From Streptomyces griseoluteus (GTDB taxonomy: Bacteria; Actinomycetota; Actinomycetes; Streptomycetales; Streptomycetaceae): 64,000 bases of DNA. Of this stretch, positions 8,073 to 16,272 are shown one piece after another. Numbering within the stretch: position 1 is the first letter of the stretch; each line of letters begins with the position of its first letter. A program made the position numbers and the translations under genes. The DNA is taken from the NCBI RefSeq assembly GCF_004784465.1, contig NZ_SRRU01000014.1, positions 1 through 64,000 of the forward strand. The letters run 5' to 3'. The notes beneath the pieces are model-generated. The model saw only the letters and a program-made list of their open reading frames with translations. It was not told where the DNA came from and did no database searches.

Positions 8073-8303
8073 CTACGACTTCCCCTTCTTCTTCAGCACC
8101 GAAGGCTTGTGCACCGCGGTCCGCCCCGACTTGTCGCTGCGGACCTCGTACTGGGGGTCGTCGGGGGAGGCGTCGACCGTGCGGCCGGCGGCCTCGGTAC
8201 GGTCGGTGATCTTCCTTTCGACCTTGCCGGTGGTCTCGGTGCCGTGGGTGCGCCAGGCGACCTTGTCACCCTTGGCGGGGCGGTCCTTGTCGGAGGCGTT
8301 CAT
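8073..8303 (-). CDS. DUF2945 / HVA1-like small basic protein
   Basis: This is a 76-residue lysine-rich protein. KGDKVAWRTHGTETTGKV followed by PQYEVRSDKSGRTAVHKP is the DUF2945 (hypervirulence-associated, tudor-like) signature. The fold is a small beta barrel of unknown function. AGGAG lies eight bases before the ATG at 8303. It is divergent from the CBS-domain gene. Homologues are common in actinobacteria, often near stress genes. Confidence 0.85.
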   Translation of the reverse strand: MNASDKDRPAKGDKVAWRTHGTETTGKVERKITDRTEAAGRTVDASPDDPQYEVRSDKSGRTAVHKPSVLKKKGKS

Positions 8304-8370
8304 GGGGGCTCCTGGATGAGGGGTCTCCTTCCACCCTGGCGGGACGCCGGCCCGTTCGCATCCGGGCGCG

Positions 8371-8395
8371 GGGTTGCGGGCGCGTCGCGGGGTAC
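8371..8395 (+). promoter_or_regulatory. Sigma-B-type promoter before the CBS-domain gene
   Basis: GGGT, a 15-base spacer and GGGTAC fit the Streptomyces sigma-B consensus GNNT-N14-16-GGGTAY. The start point would fall near 8402, about 37 bases before the ATG. The match is to a known consensus; activity is inferred. Confidence 0.5.
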
Positions 8396-8438
8396 ACGGT
8401 GGGGCGTAGGACCGTGGCCGATCAAGGAGGAAGTGGCG

Positions 8439-8867
8439 ATGGACAGCGTGCGCGAGATCATGACGGGGAACCCCACGACGGTGGACGGCCGGGAGTCCGT
8501 CACGTCCGTGGCGCGGACGATGCGTGACGACGGGGTCGACGTCGTGCTCGTGGTGGAGGGCGGCGCGCTGCGGGGACTCGTCAGCGATCACGATCTCGTC
8601 GTACACGCGCTGGCCGAGGCCGCAGACGCCGAGAAGCTGACCGTGGCCGAGGTGGTGCGCGGGGGACTCGTCACCGTCGACATCGACGACGGCCTGGACA
8701 ACGTCGCCCGGCTGATGGAGGAGAACTCGGTCCGGCAGGTCGCCGTCATCGAGAGTGGTACCCCGGTGGGCGTCGTCAACGCGAGCGACCCCCGCCTCCA
8801 GGGCCGCTCGGGCCGCATCGACTCTCCCACCCCGGAACACGCCCGCAAGTCACGCGGCGACAGCTAG
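8439..8867 (+). CDS. Tandem CBS-domain protein
   Basis: This 142-residue cytosolic protein consists of one CBS pair. Repeat 1 runs from about 7-58 (MTGNPTTVDGRESVTSVARTM split; GLVSDHDLV) and repeat 2 from about 65-125 (ADAEKLTVAEVV, VRQVAVIESGTPVGVVN). CBS pairs bind adenine nucleotides and act as energy sensors, often binding an unknown partner. The ATG at 8439 lies eight bases after AAGGAGG. A sigma-B-like promoter upstream suggests stress induction. The tail after 125 is polar and probably disordered. Confidence 0.9.
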   Translation: MDSVREIMTGNPTTVDGRESVTSVARTMRDDGVDVVLVVEGGALRGLVSDHDLVVHALAEAADAEKLTVAEVVRGGLVTVDIDDGLDNVARLMEENSVRQVAVIESGTPVGVVNASDPRLQGRSGRIDSPTPEHARKSRGDS

Positions 8868-8973
8868 GCGCTTCCCGGCGGCGAGCGGCACGCGCCCCGA
8901 CCACGTCCCCGCTCGCCGCGCGTCCCCCCGCCCGCCCCCGTACATTGGGCCGGACACCGCTGGGAGGACTGTC

Positions 8974-9357
8974 ATGCGGCACACCGTCACGGTCGCGGGC
9001 CCCGCGGCGCCCGAAGTGGTCTGGGAGCGGTACGCGCGATACGAGGAGTGGGCGCGGTGGGCACCGCACCTGCGCGCGGTCCGGACGGAGGGGGACGTCA
9101 TCCGGCCGGGTGCCCGGGGTGAGGTCGAGGTCGCGGGATTCCTGCGCGGGCGGTTCGAGGTCACCGAGGTCGACGAGCCGGAGGGCGCCTGGGCCTGGAA
9201 GGTCGACTTCCTCGGCATCCCCGTACTGGTGGGACACACCATGCAGCCCCAGGGCACGGGCACCCGGGTCGCCGTCCACCTGACGGCACCCGCACCGGTG
9301 CCGCTGGTCTACGCACCCATGGTCGACTGGGCCCTGCACCGGCTGACCCGCGTCTGA
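8974..9357 (+). CDS. SRPBCC (START-like) family protein
   Basis: This 127-residue protein begins MRHTVTVAGPAAPEVVWERY and continues with the W-rich EEWARWAPHL, then strands ending in GTRVAVHLTAPAPV. This is the usual pattern of the polyketide cyclase/dehydrase SRPBCC fold, which forms a deep hydrophobic pocket for lipid-like ligands. GGGAGGA lies six bases before the ATG. It ends one base before the convergent helicase gene stop. The ligand is unknown. Confidence 0.82.
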   Translation: MRHTVTVAGPAAPEVVWERYARYEEWARWAPHLRAVRTEGDVIRPGARGEVEVAGFLRGRFEVTEVDEPEGAWAWKVDFLGIPVLVGHTMQPQGTGTRVAVHLTAPAPVPLVYAPMVDWALHRLTRV

Positions 9358-9358
9358 C

Positions 9359-10723
9359 TCACCGCCCGCGCCGCACCTGGGCCGCCCGCCGGGCCTCCGC
9401 CAGCTTGCGAGCCTCGCTCGTCTTGCGGGACGGCCGCCCCCCGGACGTGTCCTTGCTGGAGCCCATGCCGCGGAACGGCGCGTTGGTGTTCTTGGGGCGG
9501 GAGGACGGGCCGCCGTCGAGCGGGGTGCCGGAGGGCCTGCGGGCGCCGGTGATACGGGTGAGCGCGGCCTCACCGGAGCGCACCTTGGTGACCGTGGGCT
9601 CGATACCGGCCTCCGACGTCACCTTGCCCAGTTCGCGCCGCTGGCCCGACAGCACCAGTGTGACCACGCTGCCGGAGCCGCCGCCGCGCGCGGTGCGGCC
9701 GGCGCGGTGCAGGTAGTCCTTGGCGTCGGCGGGCGGGTCGACGTTGACCACGAGGTCGAGGTCGTCGATGTGGAGGCCGCGCGCCGCGACGTTGGTCGCC
9801 ACCAGCGCGGTGATCTGCCCGTCCTTGAACTGCGCGAGGGTACGGGTGCGCTGCGGCTGGGACTTGCCGCTGTGCAGGGCCGCCGCGTGGACCCCGCTGG
9901 CCCGCAGGTGCCGGGTGAGCTGGTCGACGCCGTGCTTGGTGTCCAGGAACAGCAGCACCCGGCCGTCGCGCGCGGCGATCTCCGTGGTCACGGCGTACCG
10001 GTCCGGCCCGTGCACGACCAGGACGTGGTGGTCCATCGTCGTGACCGCGCCCGCCGAGGGGTCGACCGAGTGCGAGGCCGGGTCCTGGAGGTGGTCGCGG
10101 ACCAGGCCGTCGACATCGCCGTCCAGGGTCGCGGAGAACAGCATGCGCTGACCCTCGGGCCGTACCTGCTCCAGCGCCTCGGTGACCTGCGGCAGGAAGC
10201 CCATGTCGCACATCTGGTCGGCCTCGTCGAGGACCGTGATCCCGACCCGGCCCAGACGGCACGCCTTGCGCTCGATGAGGTCGTGCAGCCGGCCGGGGGT
10301 GGCGACGACGACCTCGGCGCCGTCGCGCAGCGCGGCGATCTGGCGGCCGATGGACATGCCGCCGACCACCGCGGCCATCCGCAGCCCCAGCGCGCCGGCG
10401 TACGGGGTGAGCGCTTCGCACACCTGCTGGGCCAGCTCACGGGTGGGTACCAGGATCAGGGCCAGCGGCTGCTTGGACTCGGCCCGGCGGCCCGCCGTAC
10501 GCGCGAGCAGCGGGAGGCCGAAGGCGAGGGTCTTGCCGGAGCCGGTGCGGGCGCGTCCCAGGATGTCGCGGCCGGCGAGGGCGTCGGGGATCGTGGCCGC
10601 CTGGATCGGGAAGGGCTCGCGCACGTCCAGTTCGGCGAGCTTGCGCTGCACCGCGGGCGGCAGGTCCAGGTCGGCGAAGGAGGTGACCGACGGCTGCGAC
10701 TCGGCGGGGTCCGGGTGGTTCAT
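9359..10723 (-). CDS. DEAD-box ATP-dependent RNA helicase (RhlE-like)
   Basis: This 454-residue protein carries the whole DEAD-box core: Q motif (FADLDLPPAVQRKLAELD then PFPIQ), Walker A ARTGSGKT, PTRELAQ, DEAD box VLDEADQM, SAT, and the helicase C motifs ARGLHIDDLD and HRAGRTARGG. The last 60 residues are basic and low-complexity (RPSGTPLDGG, RRAAQVRRGR) and probably bind RNA. It unwinds short RNA duplexes, likely in ribosome assembly or RNA decay. ATG 10723 is preferred (GGAAGG upstream). The 260-base leader contains a stable hairpin, in keeping with post-transcriptional control seen for such genes. Confidence 0.93.
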   Translation of the reverse strand: MNHPDPAESQPSVTSFADLDLPPAVQRKLAELDVREPFPIQAATIPDALAGRDILGRARTGSGKTLAFGLPLLARTAGRRAESKQPLALILVPTRELAQQVCEALTPYAGALGLRMAAVVGGMSIGRQIAALRDGAEVVVATPGRLHDLIERKACRLGRVGITVLDEADQMCDMGFLPQVTEALEQVRPEGQRMLFSATLDGDVDGLVRDHLQDPASHSVDPSAGAVTTMDHHVLVVHGPDRYAVTTEIAARDGRVLLFLDTKHGVDQLTRHLRASGVHAAALHSGKSQPQRTRTLAQFKDGQITALVATNVAARGLHIDDLDLVVNVDPPADAKDYLHRAGRTARGGGSGSVVTLVLSGQRRELGKVTSEAGIEPTVTKVRSGEAALTRITGARRPSGTPLDGGPSSRPKNTNAPFRGMGSSKDTSGGRPSRKTSEARKLAEARRAAQVRRGR

Positions 10724-10874
10724 GACAAGCCTTCCGCATGAGGGGAGGTACCGAGGAAGGCCCGGTAGGACGAGGTACGGCGACCGGACGGGCGGGATCA
10801 CCGACCGTCACTACCGTGCAAAAGTTTCACGCTAACACAAGGCGCGTACCAGGGTCCGGTCGGCCTGATACCCC

Positions 10875-10898
10875 GATCCGCTCGGGCAGGAGCGGATC
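10875..10898. repeat. Hairpin in the helicase/phosphatase divergent region
   Basis: GATCCGCTC and GAGCGGATC form 9-base perfect arms around a 6-base loop. It could fold in the helicase leader or act as an operator. The 262-base gap (10724-10985) holds no gene that I can support. Confidence 0.4.
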
Positions 10899-10985
10899 AG
10901 GGGGGCACGGCATAGTGGTATGAGCTGATGCAAAAGGCGCGTTCCGTGTACTCGTACCGGGGCGGTCGACGGGAAGGCGACAGGT

Positions 10986-13055
10986 ATGGCTGCCAAGGAC
11001 TCGTGGGAGCACGGGCCCGGACAGGCCGAGGACCGGGCGGTCAGGGTGTCCGGCGGTCTGCTGGACCTGCTGCACGCCTCCGCCTTGGTCACGGACGCCG
11101 GGGGCCGCATCGTCCTGTGGAGCCCCGAGGCCGAGCAGTTGTTCGGCTACGACGCCACCGAGGCGCTCGGCAGGTCGATGGCCGAGCTGGTGGCGTGTCC
11201 CGGGGACGCGCAGCGCATCCGCGAGCTGTTCCGGCAGGCCCAGGTCGGCACCAGCTTCGCGGGGGTGTTCCTCGCCCGGTGCAAGGACGGTTCGACCCGT
11301 TCGGTGGAATACCGCAAGGGCCGTCTGCACGACCCCGCGGGAAACGTGCTCGGGCTGACGCTCGCCGCCGACGTGGACACCGTGCGCCGGGTGGAGAGCG
11401 ACCTCGCCCTGTCCGAACTGCTGATCAACCAGTCACCGGTCGGCCTCGCCGTCTTCGACACCGAGCTGCGCTGGATTCGTATCAATGACGCTTTGAGCAC
11501 CGCCAACGGGGTGACCGAGGAGGACGTGGTCGGGCGCCGGCTCGAGGACACGCTGCCGGGCGTGGACACACAGGCCATCGAGGCGGCGATGCGGCGCGTG
11601 CTGCGCACCGGCGAGCCGATCCTCGACCACCGCACCATCGGCCGTGTCCCGGCCGACCCGGACCACGACCACGCCTGGTCGGAGTCGTACTACCGGATCG
11701 AGGACCGGCGCGGGAAGGTGCTGGGCGTCGCGGTGTCCGTCGTGGACGTCACCGCCCGCCACCTCGCCGCGGCCGAGATCGCGGCCGCGCACCGGCACCT
11801 GGCGACCCTCTCCGAGGCCAGCGCCGACATCGGGAGCACGCTGGACCTGCGGCAGACGGCGGGCGAGCTGGCCGCGGCCGTCGTGCCCCGGTTCGCGGAC
11901 CTGGCCACGGTCGACCTGCTGGAGTCCGTCGCCACCGGGCGGCGCACCGCGCCGGGCGACCAGGCCCGGTTCGTCGCCGTCGCCGTCGCCCCCGCCGACC
12001 CGGACGACGACCTGGGCGGCGCCGCGCTGTGGGACGACCTCGACACCGAGGAACCGGCCCCACTGATGCGGCGCAGTGTCCGGGAGGGCACCCCGGCGAT
12101 GATCCCCCGCGTGGACTCCGCCGCGCTGCGCCGGATCTCGGGCGACGAGCAGGCCGTCGCGGCGCTCCGCAAGGCAGGCGTGCGCAGCTACCTGGTGGCG
12201 CCCCTGGTCGCGAGGGGCACCGTGCTGGGCGTGCTCAGCCTGTACCGCACGGGCACCGCCCGCCCCTTCGACAGCCGTGACCTGCAGATGGTGTGCGAGA
12301 TCGTCGGGCGGGCCGCCATCAGTGTGGACAACGCCCTCCTGTACGGCCGCGAGCGGGACACCGCGCTCACCCTCCAGCGCAGCCTGCTCCCGCAGACCCC
12401 GCCCGACCAGCCGGAGGGGCTGGAGATCGCGGTCGGCTACCGTCCCGCGGGCAGCGGCACCGAGGTCGGCGGCGACTGGTACGACGTGCTGCCGCTCAGC
12501 GACGGCAAGGTGGGCCTGGTGGTCGGCGACGTGATGGGCAGCGGTGTCCGGGCCGCCGCCATCATGGGCCAACTGCGCACGACCACGCGGGCGCTGGCCC
12601 GCCTCGACCTGCCGCCCGCCGAACTGCTCGGCCACCTGGACGAGACCGCCGCCACCCTCAGCGAATCCTTCGCCACGTGTGTCTACGCGGTCTGTGACCC
12701 CAGGCGCGGCACCTGCACCTTCTCCAGCGCGGGCCACCTCCCGCCGGTTCTCGTCCACCCGGACCACGAGGCCACGCTCCTCACCGTCCCGACCGCCGCA
12801 CCCCTGGGCGTCGGCGGAGTGCCCTTCGGCACGCTGGAGGTCAAACTCCCCGAGGGTTCGCTGCTCGCCCTCTACACCGACGGCCTGGTGGAGACCCGGT
12901 ACGACGCCATCGACGTCGGACTCCACGCCCTCTCCCGCACGCTGGAGAACGCGACCGGCTCCCTCCAGCAGACCTGCGACAGCCTCCTCGACACGGTCGA
13001 CCGCACGTCGGCGGACGACGTCGCGCTGCTGCTGGCGCGGTTCGGCGGGGCGTAG
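10986..13055 (+). CDS. PAS-PAS-GAF-PP2C (SpoIIE-type) serine phosphatase
   Basis: This 689-residue cytosolic signalling protein has PAS 1 at about 20-130, PAS 2 at about 140-255, GAF at about 285-455 and SpoIIE/PP2C at about 470-685. The metal-binding motifs are complete: GGDWYDV, VVGDVMGSG, ALYTDGLVE and SADDVALLL. Such phosphatases usually dephosphorylate anti-anti-sigma factors and so set sigma-B-family activity. No kinase or STAS partner is adjacent, although an RsbW-like protein and a sigma-B-type factor are encoded 38 kb away. The gene is monocistronic, ending in a strong hairpin. Confidence 0.9.
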   Translation: MAAKDSWEHGPGQAEDRAVRVSGGLLDLLHASALVTDAGGRIVLWSPEAEQLFGYDATEALGRSMAELVACPGDAQRIRELFRQAQVGTSFAGVFLARCKDGSTRSVEYRKGRLHDPAGNVLGLTLAADVDTVRRVESDLALSELLINQSPVGLAVFDTELRWIRINDALSTANGVTEEDVVGRRLEDTLPGVDTQAIEAAMRRVLRTGEPILDHRTIGRVPADPDHDHAWSESYYRIEDRRGKVLGVAVSVVDVTARHLAAAEIAAAHRHLATLSEASADIGSTLDLRQTAGELAAAVVPRFADLATVDLLESVATGRRTAPGDQARFVAVAVAPADPDDDLGGAALWDDLDTEEPAPLMRRSVREGTPAMIPRVDSAALRRISGDEQAVAALRKAGVRSYLVAPLVARGTVLGVLSLYRTGTARPFDSRDLQMVCEIVGRAAISVDNALLYGRERDTALTLQRSLLPQTPPDQPEGLEIAVGYRPAGSGTEVGGDWYDVLPLSDGKVGLVVGDVMGSGVRAAAIMGQLRTTTRALARLDLPPAELLGHLDETAATLSESFATCVYAVCDPRRGTCTFSSAGHLPPVLVHPDHEATLLTVPTAAPLGVGGVPFGTLEVKLPEGSLLALYTDGLVETRYDAIDVGLHALSRTLENATGSLQQTCDSLLDTVDRTSADDVALLLARFGGA

Positions 13056-13068
13056 TTCCGCACACGGA

Positions 13069-13101
13069 GGCCGGGCACGCCAACCGCTGGCGTGCCCGGC
13101 C
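13069..13101. terminator. Bidirectional hairpin terminator
   Basis: Fourteen-base perfect arms, GGCCGGGCACGCCA and its complement, with a 5-base loop, lie between the convergent phosphatase and phospholipase genes. Confidence 0.8.
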
Positions 13102-13108
13102 GAGTTGG

Positions 13109-13594
13109 TCAGGAGCGGGGGGTGTCCGCGCCCTTCAGGCCGAAGATGTCGACGGCGTGGTAGTAGGTCCAGGCCGTGGAGTCGCAGGAGGTCCTGGTGG
13201 CACCGGAGTAGTTGTTGCAGACGCGCTTGAGGTCCTCGTAGAAGGCGGAGTCGATACGGGACTTGTTCGCGGAGAAGGTGCCGGCGGCCTTGTAGTTGCG
13301 GTAGCCGAAGTCGTGGCGGGCGCACGCGGTCTGGAAGGGGAAGCCGAAGGGGTTGTCGGGGGAGGAGCTGCAGTAGTCCGTCGACCAGTCGAAGCCGTAG
13401 GCGGCCCAGGCGCCCTGGTTGCCCCGCGCGGAGACCCAGGCGTTGTAGCTGGCGGCGCTGGTCTGGGTCCAGGAGCTGAGCACCTGGGGCTTGTCGGCGG
13501 GCGCCGCCGAGGCGTCACTGGCGAGACCCAGCACCGCGGGGAGTGCCAGAGCGGCACCGGCGGCGGCGAGGGAGACGGCGTGGGGACGGCGCAT
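13109..13594 (-). CDS. Secreted phospholipase A2 (streptomycete type)
   Basis: The preprotein has 161 residues. A signal peptide covers about 1-30 (basic MRRPHAV, core AAAGAALALPAVLGLA, cleavage after DASA). The mature part carries the prokaryotic PLA2 catalytic pair in CARHDFGYRNYK and four cysteines for two disulfides (CSSS, ACARHD, VCNNYS, SCDST). The family hydrolyses the sn-2 ester of phospholipids with calcium. The mature domain of about 125 residues is a normal size. It is monocistronic with its own terminator. Confidence 0.93.
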   Translation of the reverse strand: MRRPHAVSLAAAGAALALPAVLGLASDASAAPADKPQVLSSWTQTSAASYNAWVSARGNQGAWAAYGFDWSTDYCSSSPDNPFGFPFQTACARHDFGYRNYKAAGTFSANKSRIDSAFYEDLKRVCNNYSGATRTSCDSTAWTYYHAVDIFGLKGADTPRS

Positions 13595-13978
13595 GGAAGA
13601 CCTCCGAGTGTGGGGCCTGGCAGACCTCGCGGGGTTCGCGAGGCGGGGTCAGCTTGGACCACCACTCGGCGACCTGAACAGTCCATGTCAAAAAATTTCT
13701 CGCGTGAATTCAACAGATCGTCAGCCCGAACCGGGCTCAACTCGGCCAATCGGGCGCGTGAGTCAAGTAAGCGCTCGAACAAGCAAGTTGACGCTTCGTC
13801 ATGTAATGCTCGGCGTTGGCCCCCTCGCCCGGTCGCGGGGCGACGACGGACCGCGGGGCAGCCGGGTCCAGCCGGGTCGGGAGGACGTCGTCCGGCTCGA
13901 CGGCACCCGTCTCCGGATCGGGGCGGAGTCTGGGTAGCGTGGACGCCTGGACAGGCGAAACGGAAAAGAGGTGACCCG
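13595..13978. other. Intergenic region, 384 bases, no supported gene
   Basis: This is the region between the divergent phospholipase and RpiB-like genes. It is locally AT-richer around 13680-13800. A perfect TTGACA lies on the minus strand at 13686-13691, but no acceptable -10 follows it. The last bases hold AAGAGGTG, the ribosome site of the RpiB-like gene. Confidence 0.6.
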
Positions 13979-14428
13979 TTGAGGATCTCCGTCTCCTCCG
14001 ACATGGACGAACCGGTGGCCCGTCTGCTCGTGGCCGAACTGCGCGAGCGGGGTCACGAGGTGCGCGCGCACGGCGCGCTGCGGGCCGGGGCCGACCCTCA
14101 GTGGGCGGTGTGCTCCGAGGCCGCCGCGCGGGAGGTCGCCGAGGGCGCGGCCGAGCAGGCGGTCGTGTGCTGCTGGACCGGCACCGGCGCCTCGATCGCC
14201 GCGAACAAGGTGCCGGGGGTGCGCGCCGCGCTCTGCGCCGACGCCGCCACGGCGGAGGGCGCGCGCCGCTGGAACGACGCCAATGTCCTCGCCCTCAGCC
14301 TGCGCCTCACTTCAGAGCCGCTGCTGAAGGAGATCCTCGATGCATGGTTCGCGGCCGCACCCAGCCAGGACGAGGAGGACCGCCGCAACGTGGCCCACGT
14401 CGAAGCACTCGACGCGCGGCCACGCTGA
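13979..14428 (+). CDS. RpiB/LacA-LacB family sugar-phosphate isomerase-like protein
   Basis: This 149-residue protein uses a TTG start, preceded by AAGAGGTG. The N-terminal strand RISVSSDMDEP, the CWTGTGASIAANKVPGVRAA loop and the ARRWNDANVLALSLRLTS helix match the RpiB fold. Canonical RpiB enzymes interconvert ribose-5-phosphate and ribulose-5-phosphate. The loop has CCWTGTG, where RpiB has CGTGIG, so the cysteine base may be shifted and the substrate may differ. It probably acts alone; the neighbours do not point to a pathway. Confidence 0.85.
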   Translation: MRISVSSDMDEPVARLLVAELRERGHEVRAHGALRAGADPQWAVCSEAAAREVAEGAAEQAVVCCWTGTGASIAANKVPGVRAALCADAATAEGARRWNDANVLALSLRLTSEPLLKEILDAWFAAAPSQDEEDRRNVAHVEALDARPR

Positions 14429-14455
14429 GACGGTCCCCGCAGGAAGGGTTCCGAG

Positions 14456-14821
14456 TCAGTGGGCGCCCAGACCGCCCCCGCCGAAGGAGCCGCTGGACCC
14501 CTTGCTCCAGCGCGGCCGGTCCTTTTTCTCACTGCTCCTGGTGTGCATGTTGTGGAGTTCGTACGGGGTGAGCGCGCGCCCGCCCTTGGGGGTATGCGGG
14601 ATCTCGTCGGGTTCCCGGTTCTCCTGTATCTCCCGAGTCACGCCCTCCGGAGGAAGGTGCGGCTGTTCCTCGGCGCTGGGGCGGGGCGGCTCCCTGTCCT
14701 TGATCCGGCTGTTGATCCAGAAGCCGCCCCCGAGCAGCGCCAGCACGCCGACGGCCACGACGAAGAGCACCAGGCTGATGAGCCCGCTCGGTGCCGCCAA
14801 CTGTGTCATTGCGGTGTCCAT
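14456..14821 (-). CDS. DUF6479 family single-pass membrane protein
   Basis: This 121-residue protein has one transmembrane helix at about 14-37 (LISLVLFVVAVGVLALLGGGF), then a cytosolic, proline-rich disordered part with the family block LTPYELHNMHTRSS and a Gly/Ser tail. Function is unknown. A sigma-B-like promoter ends so close to the ATG that the transcript would be essentially leaderless; no ribosome site is visible. A second in-frame ATG lies four codons downstream. Confidence 0.8.
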   Translation of the reverse strand: MDTAMTQLAAPSGLISLVLFVVAVGVLALLGGGFWINSRIKDREPPRPSAEEQPHLPPEGVTREIQENREPDEIPHTPKGGRALTPYELHNMHTRSSEKKDRPRWSKGSSGSFGGGGLGAH

Positions 14822-14830
14822 AGCAGTGAA

Positions 14831-14855
14831 GTACCCCGTACAAACAGTACGAACC
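14831..14855 (-). promoter_or_regulatory. Sigma-B-type promoter before the DUF6479 gene
   Basis: On the minus strand GGTT, 15 bases, then GGGTAC. Transcription would begin about 3-4 bases before the ATG at 14821, which fits the lack of a ribosome site. Confidence 0.5.
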
Positions 14856-14963
14856 GGACACTTTGCGTGGCCATTCGTAGCAACCGGTGTTCCACCGACT
14901 TTTGACGCCCACCAGGCCGTCGCCCACGCGTTTACGCCGCCGCACCACGGCTACCCGCCCCCT

Positions 14964-15359
14964 GTGACACCTCCGCCCCACCCTTCACGAGAGCAGCTCT
15001 ACCAGTTCCTGGAGGACCGGTTCGCCTGCGCCCAGGCTTGCTCCGACTGCGCGCGGGCCTGCGCGGTGCGCGCCAGCCTCGTCGGCTCGTACGGCACCGC
15101 CGGGCAGGAGCGCGCCCGGCGCCTCGGGATCATGTGCGCCGAGGTGTGCGACACCACCTGCCGCGCGCTCTCCGAGGAGGGCCGCGCGGACGGCGAGGGC
15201 ACCGAGGACGAGATCAAACTCCAGCTCGAGTGGTGCCGCTCGCTCTGTGTCGAGGCGGCCGAGGCGTTCGACGGCCAGCCCGGCGCCGAGAACGCCGCCA
15301 ACGCCTGCCGCACTTGCGCCCAGGCATGCACGGACTTCATGGCGGCCCTCGCCGCCTGA
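14964..15359 (+). CDS. Four-helix bundle copper-binding (DUF326/Csp-like) protein
   Basis: This 131-residue cytosolic protein has 12 cysteines spaced for the inside of a four-helix bundle: CAQACSDCARAC, MCAEVCDTTC, WCRSLC and ACRTCAQAC. Members of the Csp/DUF326 family store many Cu(I) ions. No signal peptide is present, as in the cytosolic Csp3 group. The start is uncertain: GTG 14964 gives a family-like N-terminus (TPPPHPSREQLYQFLEDRF) but has no ribosome site, so translation may be leaderless. No copper-regulator gene is adjacent. Confidence 0.85.
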   Translation: MTPPPHPSREQLYQFLEDRFACAQACSDCARACAVRASLVGSYGTAGQERARRLGIMCAEVCDTTCRALSEEGRADGEGTEDEIKLQLEWCRSLCVEAAEAFDGQPGAENAANACRTCAQACTDFMAALAA

Positions 15360-15398
15360 CCCTGTCCGGGCGCGGAAGGTACGGCGTAGCCTGCGGGC

Positions 15399-16256
15399 AT
15401 GGACGAGGCGCGCGCATGCGATCCGGGTCTGTTCACGCCGGCCTCGGTGACCTGGCAGCTCCACGGCGACCCGATGATGTGGATCGCCGGCATCCGCGCG
15501 CTCTACCTCCAGGCCCTGCATCCGCGCGCGGTGCGCGGTGTCCTGCAGAACTCCGACTTCCGTCGTGACGCCTGGGGCAGGCTGCTGCGCACCGCGGACT
15601 TCGTCGGCGTCACCACCTACGGCACCACCGAGGACGCCGAGCGCGCCGGGGAGCGCGTGCGCAAGATCCACAGCATGCTGACCGCGACCGACCCGGACAC
15701 CGGTGAGCGCTACGGGGTCGGCGAGCCGGAGCTGCTGCTCTGGGTGCACTGCGCCGAGATCGGGTCCTACCTCCATGTCGTGCGCCGCTCCGGCTTTCCG
15801 CTCACCGGCGCTCAGGCCGACCGCTACCTCGCCGAGCACCGGGCGAGCGCCCGCCTGGTCGGCCTCGACCCGGCCAAGGTCCCCGCCGACCGGGCCGCAC
15901 TCGACGCCTACTTCGAGAAGGTCCGCCCCGAGCTGGCCGCCGGAGCCGAGGCCCGCGAGGTCGACGACTTCCTGCGCCGCCCGCCGATCCACTCCCTCCT
16001 CGTCCCGGCCCGCGCCCTCCTCTGGCGCCACGTCGCCGGCCTCGCCTACGCCTCCCTCCCCGCCTGGGCCCACGACCTCTACGGCCGCCCCGCGCCCCCG
16101 CCCGCCACGGTCACCCGCCACCTGCGCACCACGGGCACCCTCCTGCGCGCGATCCCTGGCTCCCTGCGCCGCCGGACCCCACCCCGGCACCTGCTGCACG
16201 CGGTCGCCCGCCTGGGCCCCTCCGCCCGCCCCGACCCGGCGCGCGTGCCGCACTGA
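15399..16256 (+). CDS. DUF2236 / MpaB-type oxygenase family protein
   Basis: This 285-residue protein shows the family marks near the N-terminus: TWQLHGDPMMWIAGIRALY, LQALHPRAV, and further on LLWVHCAEIGSYLHVVRR, with conserved histidines that in MpaB and latex-clearing (Lcp) relatives bind heme. Some members oxidise polyisoprene or act in toxin biosynthesis. The natural role of the many actinobacterial copies is unknown. It stands 39 bases behind the copper-protein gene, so co-transcription is possible. Confidence 0.85.
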   Translation: MDEARACDPGLFTPASVTWQLHGDPMMWIAGIRALYLQALHPRAVRGVLQNSDFRRDAWGRLLRTADFVGVTTYGTTEDAERAGERVRKIHSMLTATDPDTGERYGVGEPELLLWVHCAEIGSYLHVVRRSGFPLTGAQADRYLAEHRASARLVGLDPAKVPADRAALDAYFEKVRPELAAGAEAREVDDFLRRPPIHSLLVPARALLWRHVAGLAYASLPAWAHDLYGRPAPPPATVTRHLRTTGTLLRAIPGSLRRRTPPRHLLHAVARLGPSARPDPARVPH

Positions 16257-16272
16257 CGCCATGATCGTCTTT

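Noticed and set aside
13663..13691. TTGACA upstream of the phospholipase A2 gene as a promoter
   Set aside because: The -35 is perfect, but the hexamer 17 bases on is CGAGTG, not an acceptable -10; shifted spacings do no better.
13491..13937. Plus-strand frame of 148 codons overlapping the phospholipase gene
   Set aside because: Half of it is antisense to the secreted enzyme and the remainder has no protein-like pattern or ribosome site.
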